In this document: piece after piece, positions 1 to 7,996 of the stretch
Numbering within the stretch: the stretch's first letter is position 1
Layout: the number at the start of each line of letters is the position of its first letter
Source: Oceanicola sp. 502str15
Lineage (GTDB): Bacteria; Pseudomonadota; Alphaproteobacteria; Rhodobacterales; Rhodobacteraceae
Length of the DNA: 64,000 nt
Reading direction: 5' to 3'
Assembly (NCBI RefSeq): GCF_024105635.1
Contig: NZ_WYDQ01000001.1
Span: 3,968,501-4,032,500 of the forward strand
Program-made: the position numbers and the translations under genes
The notes under the pieces: model-generated
Told to the model about the DNA's origin: nothing
Databases searched by the model: none
Seen by the model: only the letters and a program-made list of their open reading frames with translations

Positions 1-1
1 T

Positions 2-634
2 CATGCCAAGGATAACCAGATCAACGATGAATGGCTGATCCGCGACCAGGGTGCCATCGTCCGCCAACTCGGCTGGGAGCCCAAGGACTACGCCCGCGAC
101 CTTATCGCCCGCGAAGGCGGGCCGGAGCATTGCGTCAAGCCCTACACCCCCGCCAATGATGTCGAAGGCCCCTACAAGGGCACCGGCAATCAAAGCGAAT
201 GGGGCGAGCGCCACGCCGATGTGCTCACCCGCATCATGAATGCCGATTTCACCGTGATCCCCAAGGCCTACGACCGCGGCGCCAACCTCTACTATCCCGG
301 CGGGCTGGATACGCTGTCCTTCGATGGGGCAGACCGCTTCTGGATGGGCCTCCGCGCCTCCTTCCCCAACGCGAAATTCACCCTCCACCACACCATCGGC
401 CGCGATGATCCCATGATGCCGCCCCGCTCGGCCCTGCGCTGGACCATGCACGGCAAGCATGAAGGCTGGGGCGGCTTCGGCACGCCCACCGGCGCGGAGG
501 TCTTCGTGCTGGGCATCAGCCACATCGAATGGGGCGCGCTCGTGGGCGGTGAGCCCCGCATCCGCCGCGAATGGACGCTCTATGACGAGACCTCGATCTG
601 GAAGCAGATCCTGCTCCAGACGGGCGACCTCTGA
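2..634 (+). CDS. Ester cyclase / SnoaL-like protein (5' end cut by window)
   Basis: The reading frame is open from the window edge to a TGA, giving about 210 visible residues; the start lies upstream. The C-terminal half (GWGGFGTPTG, HIEWGALVGG, RREWTLYDETSIWKQIL) looks like the NTF2-fold ester cyclase/SnoaL-like family, small cone-shaped proteins that cyclise or hydrate polyketides or bind hydrophobic ligands. It is the first visible gene of a forward run with a bicupin, an alpha/beta hydrolase and an RraA-like protein, so a role in breakdown of an oxygenated, perhaps aromatic, compound is plausible. The family call comes from overall pattern; no catalytic residue was identified, and another NTF2-like function is possible. 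Confidence 0.6.
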   Translation, partial: HAKDNQINDEWLIRDQGAIVRQLGWEPKDYARDLIAREGGPEHCVKPYTPANDVEGPYKGTGNQSEWGERHADVLTRIMNADFTVIPKAYDRGANLYYPGGLDTLSFDGADRFWMGLRASFPNAKFTLHHTIGRDDPMMPPRSALRWTMHGKHEGWGGFGTPTGAEVFVLGISHIEWGALVGGEPRIRREWTLYDETSIWKQILLQTGDL

Positions 635-773
635 TGCTGCCTTGCCCGCAAGAGACCGCGCGGCGCTTTCACGCGCATCGCGCCGGGCTGCGGGCGCGGC
701 GGCTCAACCTGCATCCGCCAGGCCAGGGGCCTCATGCCCCCACCTCACGGATACAGACAGAAGGACCACACAG

Positions 774-1742
774 ATGACCCCGCATGAGATCGAAACCCGC
801 ATCGTCCGCTACGGCGAGTTGCAACCCTGCAAGACCGCCTTCATCGACGCCCATACGCCCGGCAGCGACCAGAAGGAGAACTTCACCATCATCGGCGGCG
901 GCGTGTCCGAGTCGCCCGACCAGCACGTTCACATCGCGCTGGCGCACGGCTTTAACATCGGCGCTGCGGGCCAGCCGCCCAAGTGCCGCAACTCGCTGCA
1001 CGATCACCACACCGCCGAGGCGTTCTTCGTGCTGTCGGGGCGCTGGCGCTTCTTCTGGGGCCGCTGGGGCACCGCAGGCGAGGTGGTGCTGGAAGAGGGC
1101 GACATCTTCAACATCCCCACCGGCATCTTCCGCGGTTTCGAGAATATCGGCACCGACTACGGGATGATCATGGCGATCCTCGGTGGCGATGATGCTGGCG
1201 GCGGCGTGATGTGGGCCCCGCAGGTGATCGAGGACGCCGCAGATCACGGGCTGGTGCTCGGCGAGGACGGCAAGCTCTATGACACCAAGCTCCAGCAGCG
1301 CTTGCCCGAGGGTGTTCGACCGATGCCGCTGATGTCCGAGGCGGAGCTTGCAAAGCGGCCCGAACCCAGCACCGCCGAGGTGCTGCCCAATCACGTCGCC
1401 CGCTACTGGGATATGGTGGCCCTGGCCGACAAGAATCCCTGCAAGGTGATCGGCGAACACGGGCTGCTGAAGGACAAACCCGGCTTCGAGGTGGACTTCG
1501 TCACCCGCGCGTCGGCCTCTGAGACAAAACACAGCCATGATCGTCCCTCTGTCCTGATGCCGGTCAAGGGCCACTGGCGAGTAGATTGGGACGGCGGCAC
1601 GACGACAATTGCGCCCGGCGACACGATGTCGGTGCCCGAAGGCCTCGCGCATAGCGCCGTGCCCTCCATGACCGGCGAAGCCGCGCTCTATCACATTGTC
1701 GGAACCAAAGATCCCGCCGGCCCGAGCTGGACCGCGACCTGA
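774..1742 (+). CDS. Bicupin domain protein (gentisate dioxygenase-like fold)
   Basis: This protein of 322 residues has two cupin modules. The first contains HDHHTAEAFFVLSGRWRFFWG followed by GDIFNIPTGIFRGFENIG, the classic HxH-E-G and G-P-H/F cupin pattern. The second contains KHSHDRPSVLMPVKGHW and PGDTMSVPEGLAHS. Bicupins of this layout include gentisate and hydroxynaphthoate dioxygenases, but the substrate cannot be read from sequence. The start was chosen at the ATG preceded by AAGGA eight bases upstream; the frame is open farther upstream but that part reads like non-coding GC-rich DNA. Downstream, about 60 bp separate it from the alpha/beta hydrolase, so the genes are probably cotranscribed. 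Confidence 0.8.
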   Translation: MTPHEIETRIVRYGELQPCKTAFIDAHTPGSDQKENFTIIGGGVSESPDQHVHIALAHGFNIGAAGQPPKCRNSLHDHHTAEAFFVLSGRWRFFWGRWGTAGEVVLEEGDIFNIPTGIFRGFENIGTDYGMIMAILGGDDAGGGVMWAPQVIEDAADHGLVLGEDGKLYDTKLQQRLPEGVRPMPLMSEAELAKRPEPSTAEVLPNHVARYWDMVALADKNPCKVIGEHGLLKDKPGFEVDFVTRASASETKHSHDRPSVLMPVKGHWRVDWDGGTTTIAPGDTMSVPEGLAHSAVPSMTGEAALYHIVGTKDPAGPSWTAT

Positions 1743-1761
1743 CAGCAGGGAGAGCGCCCCA

Positions 1762-1806
1762 ATGACCAAAACTCAAACATCTCATGCGGGCGCTTTGCCG
1801 CGATGA
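1762..1806 (+). CDS. Possible 14-residue leader ORF
   Basis: An ATG with an AGGGAG Shine-Dalgarno-like run about nine bases upstream opens a 14-codon frame (MTKTQTSHAGALPR) whose TGA overlaps the ATG of the alpha/beta hydrolase as ATGA. The hydrolase ATG has no convincing ribosome site of its own, so translation could be coupled through this short frame. It could also be the original hydrolase start region put out of frame by a small indel. Only the layout is visible; there is no evidence that the peptide is made. Confidence 0.25.
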   Translation: MTKTQTSHAGALPR

Positions 1807-2498
1807 CCCCGCTCCTCTTTCTGCCCGGCATGATGTGCCATGCGCGGCTCTTCGGTGCGCAAACCGCCTACTTCTCGGGCCGCCGCGCCGTGCATCATGC
1901 CCCGATATCGGGCGCCGAGAGCGTTCAGGCGCTGGCCGCATCGGTGCTTGCCGGTGCGCCGGAGCGGTTTGCACTGGCCGGTCTGTCGATGGGCGGCATC
2001 GTCGCGATGGAGGTGTTGCGACAGGCGCCCTCCCGCGTCGAGCGCATCGCGCTCCTCGATACCAACCCGCTGGCCGAGGCCGAGGCGGTGAGGGACCGGC
2101 GCGGTCCGCAGATCGAGATGGCGCGCGCCGGCCGCATGGTCGAGGTCATGTGCGACGAAATGATGCCCAACTACCTGGCTGACGCCCCGGGCACACAGCC
2201 GCTGCTCGATCTTTGCATGGAGATGGCCCTCAGCCTCGGGCCAGAGGTGTTCATCCGCCAGTCCATCGCCCTGCGCGACCGCCCCGACCAGAGCGACACC
2301 CTCCGCGCTTTCGAAGGCCCGGCGCTGGTACTCTGCGGACGGCATGACAAGCTCTGCCCCATCGAGCGGCACGAGTTGATGGCCAGCCTGTTTCCCGATG
2401 CCACGCTCACGATCATTGAGGACGCGGGCCACCTGCCCACCCTCGAACAACCCGACGCAACAAACGCAGCGCTCGCCCGCTGGCTGGAGACACCATGA
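1803..2498 (+). CDS. Alpha/beta hydrolase
   Basis: This 231-residue protein has an alpha/beta-hydrolase layout. An early PLLFLPGMMC strand-turn could supply the oxyanion hole, the nucleophile elbow is GLSMGG, an acid is likely near the strand ALVLCGRHDKLCP, and the catalytic histidine is in EDAGHLPTLE. Related enzymes hydrolyse esters, C-C bonds after ring cleavage, or lactones. The stop codon overlaps the ATG of the next gene (ATGA), so it is translationally coupled to the RraA-like protein. With the upstream bicupin this makes a plausible small oxidative ring-opening and hydrolysis operon, though the substrate is unknown. Confidence 0.85.
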   Translation: MTPLLFLPGMMCHARLFGAQTAYFSGRRAVHHAPISGAESVQALAASVLAGAPERFALAGLSMGGIVAMEVLRQAPSRVERIALLDTNPLAEAEAVRDRRGPQIEMARAGRMVEVMCDEMMPNYLADAPGTQPLLDLCMEMALSLGPEVFIRQSIALRDRPDQSDTLRAFEGPALVLCGRHDKLCPIERHELMASLFPDATLTIIEDAGHLPTLEQPDATNAALARWLETP

Positions 2499-3190
2499 CA
2501 CCCGACCTTCTCGACCTTCTGCGCAGGGTCGATACGCCCACCGTCTGCAACGCCATCGAGGTGGTCGAGGGCAAGCGCGGCTTTGATCGTTTCACCCGCG
2601 GCACGGTCCTCAGCAGCGACCCGGGCGCGGGCGCCATCGTGGGCTTCGCCCGCACCGCCAAGATCGCCGCCATCGCTCCCCCCGAGGAGCCGCCCGAGGT
2701 GATCAAGACCCGTCGGATGGACTACTACCGCCACATGGCCTCCGGCCCCCGGCCCGCGCTCGCGGTAGTCGAGGATCTGGACGGCGCAGATGCCATCGGC
2801 GCCTTCTGGGGCGAGATCAACACCTCCGTCCACAAGGGGTTCGGCCTCGCCGGGGCATTGACCAATGGTGTCATGCGCGACCTGGGCGACCTGCCCAAGG
2901 GTTTCCCGTTGATCGCCGGTTCCATCGGCCCCAGCCATGCCTTCGTCCACGTCCTCGAGATCGGCACGCCAGCCACGGTCTTCGGCCTCACGATTGGCGA
3001 TGGCGAACTGGTCCACGCCGACCGGCACGGCGCACTTGTGATCCCGCACGATTACGTCATCGAACTGGGGGCAGCGATCACGAAGATGCAAGGCACCGAG
3101 GCCATCGTACTCGATGCCGCCCGCGCCACCGGCTTCGATTTCGAAAGCTTCGAGGCCGCATGGTCCGCCTTCGAGAAAGCGCGGACCTGA
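2495..3190 (+). CDS. RraA-like protein / HMG aldolase-type family
   Basis: The 231-residue product belongs to the RraA/HMG-aldolase superfamily. It starts with the typical DTPTVCNAIEVV segment, has GLAGALTNGVMRDLGDLP (equivalent of the family's G-x-DGxxRD ligand motif, with TNG in place of TDG) and ends with the DRHGALVIP strand. Family members are either RNase E regulators or divalent-metal aldolases that cleave 4-hydroxy-4-methyl-2-oxoglutarate to pyruvate; the size and the catabolic neighbours favour an aldolase or decarboxylase. The start overlaps the hydrolase stop by four bases. Substrate and activity are inferred only. Confidence 0.8.
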   Translation: MTPDLLDLLRRVDTPTVCNAIEVVEGKRGFDRFTRGTVLSSDPGAGAIVGFARTAKIAAIAPPEEPPEVIKTRRMDYYRHMASGPRPALAVVEDLDGADAIGAFWGEINTSVHKGFGLAGALTNGVMRDLGDLPKGFPLIAGSIGPSHAFVHVLEIGTPATVFGLTIGDGELVHADRHGALVIPHDYVIELGAAITKMQGTEAIVLDAARATGFDFESFEAAWSAFEKART

Positions 3191-3304
3191 GCGCGTCGCA
3201 GTCGCGCTACCCTTCAAGGCGCCGCGCGTCAGCCTTCAACCCCTTCCCTCTGGTAGCCGTGCCTTGTTGCCCTGACCGCAAATCACCAACCAATAGAGCC
3301 ACCC

Positions 3305-3694
3305 ATGCCCCAAACCCTGCGCTTCGGCCTCCTTGCGCTTACCGCCTATTTCGTCTGCATGGCGATTGCGCATTACTTCGGTCTCAAAGTGCCCATTCTC
3401 TTCGTCTATTACGACACGCCCTTCTACGCCTACCAAGACAAGATCATCTCCTTCGCAGTCCTGAGCTACGTCGGCCTGTTTTACGCGGCTTCCGGGGATA
3501 TCAAACTCGTCCCCATCGCCTTGGCCGTTCTGGGGGCAATCGCCCTCGGCCTCGCGTCGGTCAACATGTCGGAGGCCCTGGCTTCGGTGCTCTCGGAGGG
3601 CCAGTCCACCTGGCCCTACTGGGCGCAGACCGCCATGATCGCCGGTCTCTGGCTCATCCTGTCAGTCCTGTATCTCGCGCGACCAAAGGCCTGA
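3305..3694 (+). CDS. Small four-helix membrane protein, unknown
   Basis: I do not recognise this 129-residue protein. It has about four hydrophobic segments (FGLLALTAYFVCMAIAHYF near the N-terminus, then ISFAVLSYVGLFYAAS, LVPIALAVLGAIALGLASV and AQTAMIAGLWLILSVLYLA), which indicates an inner-membrane protein with no soluble domain. The ATG follows a weak purine-rich stretch. It lies about 110 bp after the RraA-like gene on the same strand and is convergent with the pirin gene. No motif suggests a function. Confidence 0.65.
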   Translation: MPQTLRFGLLALTAYFVCMAIAHYFGLKVPILFVYYDTPFYAYQDKIISFAVLSYVGLFYAASGDIKLVPIALAVLGAIALGLASVNMSEALASVLSEGQSTWPYWAQTAMIAGLWLILSVLYLARPKA

Positions 3695-3716
3695 CCGCCC
3701 ACATTCTCGCCCGGCC

Positions 3717-4679
3717 CTACCAGTCGCGGGGCCGGGTGCGCTCGAGCTCGGCGCTGATCGGAATGAACTCCTGTTCATCTCCCGGCGGCAGCCTGAAAGG
3801 CCCGTTGGCCCAATCTGCCGCCTTCCAATCTTCCTTCGCCTGCTCGATCCGATCCTTCGAGGAGGAGACGAAGTTCCACCAGATGTAACGCTTCTCGTTC
3901 AGTGTCGACCCGCCGAGCGCCATGAGCCGCGCCCCCAGCGGCCCGGCCTTGAGCGAAATCCGGTCACCGGGCCGAAACACCATCATCCGACCGGCCTCGA
4001 ATGTGTCACCGCTCACCTCGATGCTGCCTTTGGAAACATAGATGCCGCGATCCTCGTGATCGTCGGGCAGGGGGAAGGCGGCACCTGGTTGGAGCACGAC
4101 GTCAAGATAAAAGGTTTCCGATTGCATGGTGACAGGGCTCGCCTTGCCATAGGCCGCGCCGAGGATCAGCCGGGCCGTGGCCCCGCCGTCCTGAAACTGC
4201 GGCAAGGCGGCCTCCTTGTGATGCTCGAAGTCGGGCGCCATCTCCTCGCGGTCCTCGGGCAGGGCAATCCAGGTCTGGATGCCGAACAGCTTGTGCTGGG
4301 TTGCGCGGGTCTCCTCGCTGGTGCGTTCCGAATGGGTCACGCCGCGTCCGGCCACCATCCAGTTGACCTCGCCGGGGTAGATCATCTGATGCGTGCCAAG
4401 GCTGTCCCGATGCTCGAACTCACCCTGGTAGAGATAGGTCACCGTGCCGAGGCCGATATGCGGATGGGGGCGCACGTCGATGCCGCCATCCGTGATGAAC
4501 TCCGCCGGGCCCATCTGGTCGAAAAAGATGAACGGCCCCACCATCTGCCGCGCAGGGGCGGGCAAGGCACGGCGCACCTCGAAGCCCCCCAGATCACGGG
4601 CGCGCGGAATGATGAGCGTGTCGATCTCCCCGGCGTGCTCCAACGGGCACTCCGGATTGTGTGTGGGGTTCCAGCTCAT
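3717..4679 (-). CDS. Pirin family protein
   Basis: The 320-residue bicupin is a pirin. The N-terminal cupin holds RPHPHIGLGTVTYLYQGEFEHRDSLG and later VTHSER, giving the histidines and glutamate that bind metal in pirins, and the C-terminal half has the usual Pirin_C strands. Pirins have been linked to quercetin 2,3-dioxygenase activity and to redox-responsive regulation. The gene closes a reverse-strand cluster (VOC dioxygenase, carboxylesterase, GNAT, pirin) divergent from a LysR regulator, a context that suggests response to quinones or other electrophiles. Start chosen at the ATG giving the conserved N-terminal SWNP segment. Confidence 0.9.
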   Translation of the reverse strand: MSWNPTHNPECPLEHAGEIDTLIIPRARDLGGFEVRRALPAPARQMVGPFIFFDQMGPAEFITDGGIDVRPHPHIGLGTVTYLYQGEFEHRDSLGTHQMIYPGEVNWMVAGRGVTHSERTSEETRATQHKLFGIQTWIALPEDREEMAPDFEHHKEAALPQFQDGGATARLILGAAYGKASPVTMQSETFYLDVVLQPGAAFPLPDDHEDRGIYVSKGSIEVSGDTFEAGRMMVFRPGDRISLKAGPLGARLMALGGSTLNEKRYIWWNFVSSSKDRIEQAKEDWKAADWANGPFRLPPGDEQEFIPISAELERTRPRDW

Positions 4680-4721
4680 GGTCGTCCTCTCTGTCTATAA
4701 CGTCTCTCTTGCCGGGCATTC

Positions 4722-5021
4722 TCACCACTGGATAACATCTGCCAGCTCTTCCCGGTGCTTCAGCGCATGGGCCCGGACAAAAGGACAGAGTGGCACGATC
4801 CGTTCGCCGCGCCTGCGGGCATCGGCGATCAGCCGATCGGCCAGCATCCGCGCCACACCTATGCCCCTCATGCTATGCGGCACGAAGGTATGGTCAGCAA
4901 TGATCAGCGTAGGCGTGACCTTGGAGATGGTCAGCTCGGCTTCGCCCTCCGCCTCCGGCGTGGTCGCCACGTAACGCCCCTTGCTCTCGGTCTCGGTGTA
5001 AGTGATCTCAACGTCAGCCAC
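4722..5021 (-). CDS. Small GNAT N-acetyltransferase (YjdJ-like)
   Basis: This is a 99-residue single-domain GNAT of the COG2388 type. It shows HTFVPHSMRGIGVARMLADRLIADAR, matching the acetyl-CoA binding R/Q-x-x-G-x-G/A loop, followed by IVPLCPFVRAHALKH. Start is GTG, supported by AAAGGAG eight bases upstream. Members are often found beside pirin, NAD(P)H-quinone or ring-cleavage genes, but their acceptor substrate is usually unknown. It lies between the pirin and the carboxylesterase genes with short gaps, consistent with one reverse-strand transcript. Confidence 0.85.
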   Translation of the reverse strand: MADVEITYTETESKGRYVATTPEAEGEAELTISKVTPTLIIADHTFVPHSMRGIGVARMLADRLIADARRRGERIVPLCPFVRAHALKHREELADVIQW

Positions 5022-5080
5022 GATCCGGGCTCCTTTCTACATTTGAGGCAGGGGGCGCAGCAGGGCGTGCCCCGGCGAGG

Positions 5081-5689
5081 TCAGTCCGCTGTCACGAGGC
5101 TCTGCAGCGCCACAAGCTCCGGCTGGCGCAGCTCATGCCCGCCGTCATGGATGTCCGTCGCAACCTCGGCCCCCTGCTCCGCGTACCAGCCGATCAGCCG
5201 CTCGGTCAGCGGCAATGGGCAAATCGGGTCGCGCCGGCCTGCGGTGATCAGAACCCGGGTTCCCGCGAGGCCCGGGGCCGCATCCGGCGCCCAGGGGATC
5301 AGCGGGTGAAGCAGCCCGACCCGGTCGAACAGATCGGGCCGTGCCGTGGTCACCGACGCAAGGATATTGGCGCCATTCGAGTAACCGAACCCGTAAACCG
5401 GGCTGCCCGGATGCTGCGCCTTGTGCGCCGCAACATAATCGGCCATCGCCTCGGTTCGGCGTGCCAGATCCTCCATAACGTAAACACCCTCGCCGGTCCG
5501 GCGAAAGAAACGCGCAGCCCCCATCTCCGAGACATCGCCGCGCGGCGAAACGATACCCGCGCCGGGCAGGAGTTGCCCGGCAAGCTCGAAGAACTGGGAT
5601 TCATCCCCGCCGGTGCCGTGGAAGGCAAAGATCAGCGGCGCTCCCGACTCCGGCGGTCTCGTCAATGCCTGATAGCTTTCCGTTCCCAT
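5081..5689 (-). CDS. Phospholipase/carboxylesterase-type hydrolase (MhqD-like)
   Basis: The protein (202 residues) is a compact alpha/beta hydrolase with FAFHGTGGDESQF near the N-terminus (oxyanion region), GYSNGA as nucleophile elbow, ITAGRRDPICP carrying the acid and HDGGHEL carrying the histidine. It matches the phospholipase/carboxylesterase family that includes Bacillus MhqD. The gene starts eleven bases after the stop of a ring-cleavage VOC dioxygenase, the same pairing as MhqO/MhqD-type hydroquinone-responsive genes. That pairing is what supports a role in quinone or hydroquinone detoxification; the substrate itself is not readable. Confidence 0.85.
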   Translation of the reverse strand: MGTESYQALTRPPESGAPLIFAFHGTGGDESQFFELAGQLLPGAGIVSPRGDVSEMGAARFFRRTGEGVYVMEDLARRTEAMADYVAAHKAQHPGSPVYGFGYSNGANILASVTTARPDLFDRVGLLHPLIPWAPDAAPGLAGTRVLITAGRRDPICPLPLTERLIGWYAEQGAEVATDIHDGGHELRQPELVALQSLVTAD

Positions 5690-5700
5690 GGATCGGCTCC

Positions 5701-6633
5701 TTATCCAGAGATCGGGGGCAGAAGCCCCTCGATCTCGGGGCGATGCGGCTCGTAGCGCGTGGGCAGTTTCAGAGCCTCCCCCAGATGCGCCGTATCCTCG
5801 TCCCGATCGAACCCGGGCTCATTGGTCGCCACTTCAAACAGCACCCCGCCAGGCGTGCGGAAGTAGATCGCCCAAAAGTAATCCCGGTCGATCACCGGCG
5901 TCACCTGGTAACCGGTGTCCATGAGGGCGCGGCGCACCTCGAGCTGCGCCGCCCGGTTCTCCACCGCGAAGGCGATGTGATGAACCGATCCAGCGCCTTG
6001 CCCAGCCGTGCGCGCATCCGGCAGTTCCTCAAGGTCGATGGTGTCGGCGGCATTGCCCCCCTCGATCCGGTACCGGGTGATCCCTCCGTCGCTCTCGTCC
6101 TTCTGATACCCCATGAAACTCAAAAGCTCGCCGGTCGCCGCCGCATCCCGCAGGCTGAAGCGGGCGCCGTGAAATCCCAGAATGCTCGCTTCCTCAGGCA
6201 CATCGCTGCCGGTCCAAGGCGTGCGGCCACGCAGATCGCTTTCCACCAGCGCAAAACCGTCCCCGTCCGGGCCGTCAAAACCCAGCCGGCTCTCGCCCAG
6301 GAACGCGCTTTCGCGCAGCCCGGTCACGCCGCGCGCGGCGAGGCGCTCCTTCCAGTATCCCAGCGCACCCTTGGGAACGGCAAACTCGGTCGTTCCCACC
6401 TCGCCGGTGCCCCGGCGGCCCTTCGGCATGTTCCCGAACGGGAAGTAGGTCATCACCGATCCGGGCGTGCCCACCTCGTCCCCGTAGTAGAGGTGATACA
6501 CCTCCGGCGCATCGAAATTGACGGTCTTCTTGACCCGGCGCAGGCCGAGGGTGTTGGTGAAGAACGTGTTGTTTTCATTTGCATCTCCCGCCATCGACGT
6601 AACGTGATGCAGGCCTTTAATCTCGGTAATCAT
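5701..6633 (-). CDS. VOC-family ring-cleaving dioxygenase (MhqO-like)
   Basis: This 310-residue protein has two tandem VOC/glyoxalase repeats: GLHHVTSMAGDANENNTFF at the N-terminus and a second module from about residue 150, with GSVHHIAFAVEN and PGGVLFEVATNEPGF. The positions of the HH and E residues fit metal binding in extradiol-type enzymes. The start was set at the ATG giving MITEIKGLHHV; the open frame runs upstream into the promoter region, where translation would not resemble the family. It heads the reverse-strand cluster and diverges from a LysR regulator across a roughly 110-bp intergenic region with a strong palindrome, so control by that regulator is likely. Confidence 0.88.
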   Translation of the reverse strand: MITEIKGLHHVTSMAGDANENNTFFTNTLGLRRVKKTVNFDAPEVYHLYYGDEVGTPGSVMTYFPFGNMPKGRRGTGEVGTTEFAVPKGALGYWKERLAARGVTGLRESAFLGESRLGFDGPDGDGFALVESDLRGRTPWTGSDVPEEASILGFHGARFSLRDAAATGELLSFMGYQKDESDGGITRYRIEGGNAADTIDLEELPDARTAGQGAGSVHHIAFAVENRAAQLEVRRALMDTGYQVTPVIDRDYFWAIYFRTPGGVLFEVATNEPGFDRDEDTAHLGEALKLPTRYEPHRPEIEGLLPPISG

Positions 6634-6710
6634 GGCTGTGTCTTTCAAGCGATCCCTGTGTCTTGATCCCAAGATAGGGCATGGCGCCATCCATATTAAT
6701 CGAAATGGTG

Positions 6711-6737
6711 TTGCACTCACTATTGCCATGAGTGCAA
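6711..6737. promoter_or_regulatory. Candidate LysR operator (9-bp-arm palindrome)
   Basis: TTGCACTCA and TGAGTGCAA form a perfect inverted repeat separated by nine bases, about ten bases before the LysR start codon and between the two divergent transcripts. LysR-type regulators commonly bind such interrupted dyads and repress their own gene while activating the divergent one. The symmetry is directly visible; the binding protein is inferred from position. Confidence 0.6.
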
Positions 6738-6746
6738 TAATCCCGA

Positions 6747-7667
6747 ATGCAGGACATCAAACCGATCCGGGTGTTTTTGAAGGTGGTCGAGCTCAGCAGC
6801 TTCGCCGCCGCAGCTCGCGCCCTCAAGATGACACCTGCCTCGGTCACGCGCATCGTCGCGCGGCTCGAGGAGGACCTCGGCCAGCAGCTTCTGGTCCGTA
6901 CAACCCGGCAGGTCTCGCTGACCACGGCCGGGGCGACCATGGCCGCCCGCTATGCGCCCGTCGTCGCCGATTTTGACCGGATCACCGAGGAGATCACCCG
7001 ATCCGCCCGCCCCGACCGGGGGCGGCTCTCCATCAACGCGCCGATGTCGCTGGGCCTGCGGCTGATACCGGACCTGATCGACAGGTTCCGGCTGGCCTAT
7101 CCTAACATCACGCTGGATGTGCAACTGACGGATGCCTTTATCGACATCGTCGAGGAACGGTGCGATCTCGCCATCCGCATTTCCGGCCCGCCTGCCGACA
7201 AGTCGACCATCTGGCGCAAGATTTGCGAAGTCCCTCGGCGCCTCGTGGCAGCTCCGGACCTCTTCAACCGGACCCCGAAACCCGAAACACCCGATGATCT
7301 CGATCCGGCGGTCTGCATGTCCTATTCAGCCTCGGGCCGGGCGGAAGCCTGGAAGCTCAGCCGTGGCGGGCGATCGCGCAACGTGACCGCAGGGGGGGCA
7401 ATCCTCAGCAACAATGGAGACTTTCTCTACGCCATGGCCAAGGCCGGAAACGGAGTAGCGCTGCTGCCGGATTTCATCGTCAGCGACGGGATAGCAAACG
7501 GCGAAGTCGAAACCGTCCTCAGCGACTGGTCCGCACCGCCCCTCTGGCTCACGCTGTTTTATCCGCCTTACGAGGTCTTGCCGCCCCTGGTGGCGACCTT
7601 CACGGAGTTCTTCGAAGCGCATCTTAGGGAAGTGACCGGTCTAAGTTTTGATCAGTCCCGCCTATGA
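6747..7667 (+). CDS. LysR-family transcriptional regulator
   Basis: The 306-residue product has an N-terminal winged helix (FLKVVELSSFAAAARALKMTPASVTRIVARLEEDLGQQLLVRTTRQVSLTTAG spans roughly residues 10-60) and a LysR substrate-binding domain beginning RGRLSINAPMSLG. The subgroup resembles AaeR/DsdC-like regulators with a C-terminal FTEFFEAHL helix. It is divergent from the VOC dioxygenase operon and has a perfect dyad just upstream, so it probably controls that cluster and itself. No ligand can be predicted. The ATG lacks a strong ribosome site, which may indicate autoregulated low expression. Confidence 0.92.
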   Translation: MQDIKPIRVFLKVVELSSFAAAARALKMTPASVTRIVARLEEDLGQQLLVRTTRQVSLTTAGATMAARYAPVVADFDRITEEITRSARPDRGRLSINAPMSLGLRLIPDLIDRFRLAYPNITLDVQLTDAFIDIVEERCDLAIRISGPPADKSTIWRKICEVPRRLVAAPDLFNRTPKPETPDDLDPAVCMSYSASGRAEAWKLSRGGRSRNVTAGGAILSNNGDFLYAMAKAGNGVALLPDFIVSDGIANGEVETVLSDWSAPPLWLTLFYPPYEVLPPLVATFTEFFEAHLREVTGLSFDQSRL

Positions 7668-7996
7668 GGCTGTGACGCAGCAAGCTATCGCCCGATTATG
7701 CTGGTCGCTAAGCACACTTTCGGTTCCTACCGGCCCTAACCGGACTCTCAATGCCCTGCTTGGATGCTGCGGTTGCAGCCCGCAAAGCCGACATTAGAGT
7801 TGCTACGCACTGGCGGGCGTAGGGCGAGTGTGCACTGTCCCTGGTACTTCTTGACTCCAACCTAACACATTCGACAATCTGTCGGTGCGTCCAGAGCATA
7901 AGGCAGCGCCGGACGCCTCGCTTCACGTCTGCCGATAAGAACCCGGCACCGGACCATTCCGGGGAAGGCCGAGACACCCTTGCACTGGAGAGCAAG
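7668..7996. other. Gene-free stretch after LysR; probable left junction region of mobile DNA
   Basis: No convincing gene is seen. A reverse frame of 95 codons crosses it but has no family likeness or ribosome site and overlaps the HNH gene's upstream region. The segment marks the change from ordinary chromosomal genes to accessory genes. I searched it by eye for a third copy of the 19-bp tRNA-derived repeat found at 15710 and 60836 and did not find one, so the exact left end of the older element is unknown. Confidence 0.5.

Noticed and set aside
634..777. 47-codon forward frame overlapping the ester cyclase stop as TGATG
   Set aside because: It has no ribosome site of its own, arginine/proline-rich content and no family likeness; likely random open frame in GC-rich DNA.
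732..1769. Long reverse open frame of 345 codons opposite the bicupin gene
   Set aside because: It is the GC-rich shadow of the cupin; composition is rich in H, R, G and V with no family pattern.
7668..7996. A third copy of the 19-bp attachment repeat at the left end of the older element
   Set aside because: Reading the stretch on both strands shows no match longer than a few bases, so the left boundary is left open.
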